This document shows, piece by piece, positions 6,093-7,751 of a DNA stretch of 7,751 nt. The stretch is from the NCBI GenBank assembly GCA_036375275.1, contig DASUSF010000424.1, forward strand, positions 1-7,751. Direction: 5' to 3'. Made by a program: the position numbers and the translations under genes. The notes under the pieces were generated by a model. The model made no database searches. It had not been told where the DNA came from and saw only the letters and a list, made by a program, of their open reading frames with translations. Source of the DNA: DASUSF01 sp036375275. GTDB lineage: Bacteria > Pseudomonadota > Alphaproteobacteria > Geminicoccales > Geminicoccaceae. Each line of letters opens with the position of its first letter. The first letter of the stretch is position 1.

Positions 6093-6591
6093 AGGCCGGT
6101 CCCAGCAGCTCGCTGAACTCGTCGAGGACCAGGCGGTAGACCGGCTGCTTGAACGGCACCACCAGATGCAGCACCTCCGGCGGCGTGGCCCACCGCCAGC
6201 GGCGGAACTCCGGCTGATGACGGTCGAGCCGGATCTCCTCGTCGGAACCGAGGAACTCGTAGGCGAACCAGCGCTGCGTCTGGCCGCGCCAGCGTCCCTG
6301 CCAGTGGCGGGGCGCGAGGTCCGGCGGCAGATCGTACGCATACCACCAGCGGCTTTCGGCGAGCGGCCGCACGCTCTCGACGCCCGTCTCCTCGATCAGC
6401 TCCCGTCGCGCGGCTTCGGCGGGGGTCTCGCCGGCGTCGACTCCTCCCTGCGGCATCTGCCAGGCCTCGAGCACGGTTCCGGTGCGCTCGCCGATGAAGA
6501 TCCGGCGCTGCCGGTCGAGGAGCAGGGCGCCGACGCACCGCCGGTAGCCAGGATGAGGCGTTTCGCTAGCCGTGGCCGGGCTCGCCTGCAA
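6091..6591 (-). CDS. rppH: RNA pyrophosphohydrolase, Nudix family (RppH)
   Basis: RppH removes pyrophosphate from 5'-triphosphorylated RNA and so exposes transcripts to 5'-end-dependent decay; relatives also hydrolyse dinucleoside polyphosphates. The Nudix box is complete: G49-x5-E55-x7-R63-E-L-x-E-E-x-G70-V, within WQMPQGGVDAGE and RRELIEETGV. The family start is also seen, GYRRCVGALLLD (15-26), as is the later RWRGQTQRWFAYEFLG. From the proposed TTG at 6591 the protein has 166 residues, the normal RppH size. No ATG or GTG lies in a sensible place: the nearest upstream ATG (6786) would add about 65 low-complexity Arg/Ser residues that are only the shadow of the upstream gene. The TTG is preceded by GAAGG at very short spacing and overlaps the last 26 bases of the YibQ-type gene, suggesting translational coupling. 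The exact start is uncertain; the function is well supported by motif and synteny. Confidence 0.92.
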   Translation of the reverse strand: MQASPATASETPHPGYRRCVGALLLDRQRRIFIGERTGTVLEAWQMPQGGVDAGETPAEAARRELIEETGVESVRPLAESRWWYAYDLPPDLAPRHWQGRWRGQTQRWFAYEFLGSDEEIRLDRHQPEFRRWRWATPPEVLHLVVPFKQPVYRLVLDEFSELLGPA

Positions 6592-7621
6592 CGCCTTCGC
6601 CCCGGAGCCGCGCCGCGACCCCGCCGACCTCGACCAGAAGCGCGCTGACCGGCGCGAGGGCGAGGCCCTTGGGCTGCAGGCCGTCGATCCAGGCGGCGAG
6701 CCGCGCGATGGAGATCGGCAAGGCGGAGATGACACCGAGGGCGCTGCCAGACTCGAGCGCCTGCGCCTCGAGCTCCGCGAGCGCATGGTCGATCGCCAGC
6801 GGCGACGGATCCTCGTCGACCCGCACGGCGGCCGGCGCGTAGGGCATGCCCGCCGCCTGCGCCTCGCCGGTCATGCCGTCGGAGCCGACCTCGACCAGCG
6901 CCAGCCCGGGCACGGCAAGGTCCGCGACCACCGGGCCGGCGGCGTCGCTCGCCGCGAACCGGCGGCCCTCCCCCGCGACGCCGACATAGGCGGTGGTGCG
7001 GCCGAGGACCCAGTGCAGACGATCGAGGTTCTCGGCGGAGCCGGCCGACGCCAGCAGGGTGTGCGGGCCCGGGTCGCTCAGCGGGTACTCGGGCGGCTCC
7101 CTCGGCAGAGCCAGCAGAACCTCATGGCCGGATCGCCGCGCCCTCGTCACGTCACGATCGAGATCCGGCGCATAGGGCGAGAACTGGAGGCTGATGTCGG
7201 CGGGCAGAGCCAGCGCGGCCTCGGTCGCCCGCTCTTGCAGCCCGAGGCCGAGCACGAGGATCGCGACCTTCGGCCGGGAGTCGTCGAAGTCGAAGGGGCT
7301 GGCATGGGCGAAGAACGGCCGCTGCCCGTCTGCGGCGATGCGCGGCAATGGCCCGAATGGGCTCGGCTCGACCAGATCGGGATGCACTCCGGGTTGCCGG
7401 GCGATGACCGCCGCCCGCATCGCGGCGCCGGCTTCCGCACCCGGATCCCCCGGCAGCGACCGCTCGATCCTGGCGTCGGACTCGAACCGGACCGGGCCGG
7501 ACGACGCCAGCCAGATCGCGGGCAGGGACAGCACGCCCGCGCAGAACACGATCTCCATCCACGAGGGTGCGCGGCGAACCCCCGAGCCTGCCATCGGCCA
7601 GACGAGCGCCAGGCTCTTCAT
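6566..7621 (-). CDS. Divergent polysaccharide deacetylase family protein (YibQ-type)
   Basis: This 351-residue envelope protein has one N-terminal membrane segment (about 24-40, IVFCAGVLSLPAIWLAS), which anchors a periplasmic domain. The divergent polysaccharide deacetylase domain starts near residue 117: RPKVAILVLGLGLQERATEA, LQFSPYAPDLDRDVTRARRS, GHEVLLALPREPPEYPLSDP and GPHTLL, all family landmarks. The family keeps the NodB-like fold, but this N-terminal strand lacks the Asp-Asp of true metal-dependent deacetylases, so enzymatic activity is uncertain. It lies between ctpA (44 bp upstream) and rppH (overlapping), the usual alphaproteobacterial arrangement linked to cell-envelope maintenance. 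The ATG at 7621 has only a weak GGGGCGG upstream. Starting at a later Met (residue 10 or 22) would still retain the membrane segment. The C-terminal end, about residues 335-351, is a Gly/Ala-rich tail with no clear role. Confidence 0.9.
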   Translation of the reverse strand: MKSLALVWPMAGSGVRRAPSWMEIVFCAGVLSLPAIWLASSGPVRFESDARIERSLPGDPGAEAGAAMRAAVIARQPGVHPDLVEPSPFGPLPRIAADGQRPFFAHASPFDFDDSRPKVAILVLGLGLQERATEAALALPADISLQFSPYAPDLDRDVTRARRSGHEVLLALPREPPEYPLSDPGPHTLLASAGSAENLDRLHWVLGRTTAYVGVAGEGRRFAASDAAGPVVADLAVPGLALVEVGSDGMTGEAQAAGMPYAPAAVRVDEDPSPLAIDHALAELEAQALESGSALGVISALPISIARLAAWIDGLQPKGLALAPVSALLVEVGGVAARLRGEGVAGEPGHG

Positions 7622-7665
7622 GGCCCGCCCCGGAGGCTCGCGGTGGAAGGCGTGTCCTGCCGACG

Positions 7666-7751
7666 TCAGCCGCTCGTACGGGCGCCGAACATGGACAGTC
7701 CGCGCAGGAGGTCGAGCGCTCGCGCGAGCTGGTAGTCCTCCTCCTCGCCTT
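7666..7751 (-). CDS. ctpA: S41 family C-terminal processing peptidase (CtpA), C-terminal end only
   Basis: The last 27 codons of a leftward gene that enters from the right edge read GEEEDYQLARALDLLRGLSM then FGARTSG, stop TGA 7668-7666. The acidic stretch followed by D-Y-Q-L-x-R-A-L-D-L-L-R-G is the typical C-terminus of alphaproteobacterial CtpA periplasmic serine proteases. Position immediately upstream of a YibQ-type gene and rppH agrees with that. The PDZ domain and Ser/Lys catalytic residues lie outside the window and cannot be checked. Confidence 0.75.
   Translation of the reverse strand, partial: GEEEDYQLARALDLLRGLSMFGARTSG

Noticed and set aside
6572..7735. A 387-codon + strand frame opposite the YibQ-type gene
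   Set aside because: It is antisense to a well-supported family member and shows only Arg/Gly/Asp-rich composition.

Overview
The window looks like chromosomal DNA from a high-GC alphaproteobacterium. Codon third positions are strongly G/C-rich. The right-hand order S41 peptidase (CtpA) tail, YibQ-type divergent polysaccharide deacetylase, RppH-type Nudix hydrolase is a classic alphaproteobacterial cluster. A Rhodospirillales or Geminicoccales-like source is my guess; the sequence alone does not fix it.

Left end: bases 1-434 (+) hold the C-terminal part of a PD40/TolB-like beta-propeller protein. It converges on a TAXI-type TRAP transporter operon read leftward: the periplasmic substrate-binding protein (3430-2471) and a fused DctQM permease (2383-464). 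A consensus-like TTGACA element (3595-3590) and a 7-7-7 dyad (3533-3553) lie in front of the binding-protein gene, which has a strong Shine-Dalgarno and a GTG start. The TRAP pair therefore probably has its own regulated promoter.

Centre: upstream of the TRAP pair, on the same strand, is a small gene for a secreted EF-hand protein (4008-3592). It appears broken by two frame changes that cancel each other. It is easily missed, because its core reads without a stop into the binding-protein frame and produces a false 479-codon gene. Further upstream is a 437-residue 3-hydroxyacyl-CoA dehydrogenase (5458-4145). It has the N- and C-terminal dehydrogenase domains of the long FadN-like bifunctional enzymes but no enoyl-CoA hydratase half.

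Right half: a 207-bp divergent region with a strong 10-bp inverted repeat separates the dehydrogenase from an EVE-domain protein (5666-6079, +). That gene converges on rppH (6591-6091, -), whose likely TTG start overlaps the end of the YibQ-type gene (7621-6566, -). The C-terminal codons of ctpA (7751-7666, -) end the window.

Functionally, the left block joins organic-acid-type uptake (TAXI TRAP) to a CoA-linked beta-oxidation-type dehydrogenase, though shared regulation is not shown. The right block is housekeeping: envelope processing and RNA 5'-end metabolism. I see no RNA genes, CRISPR arrays, IS elements or clearly novel defence systems. The most unusual item is the split EF-hand gene.
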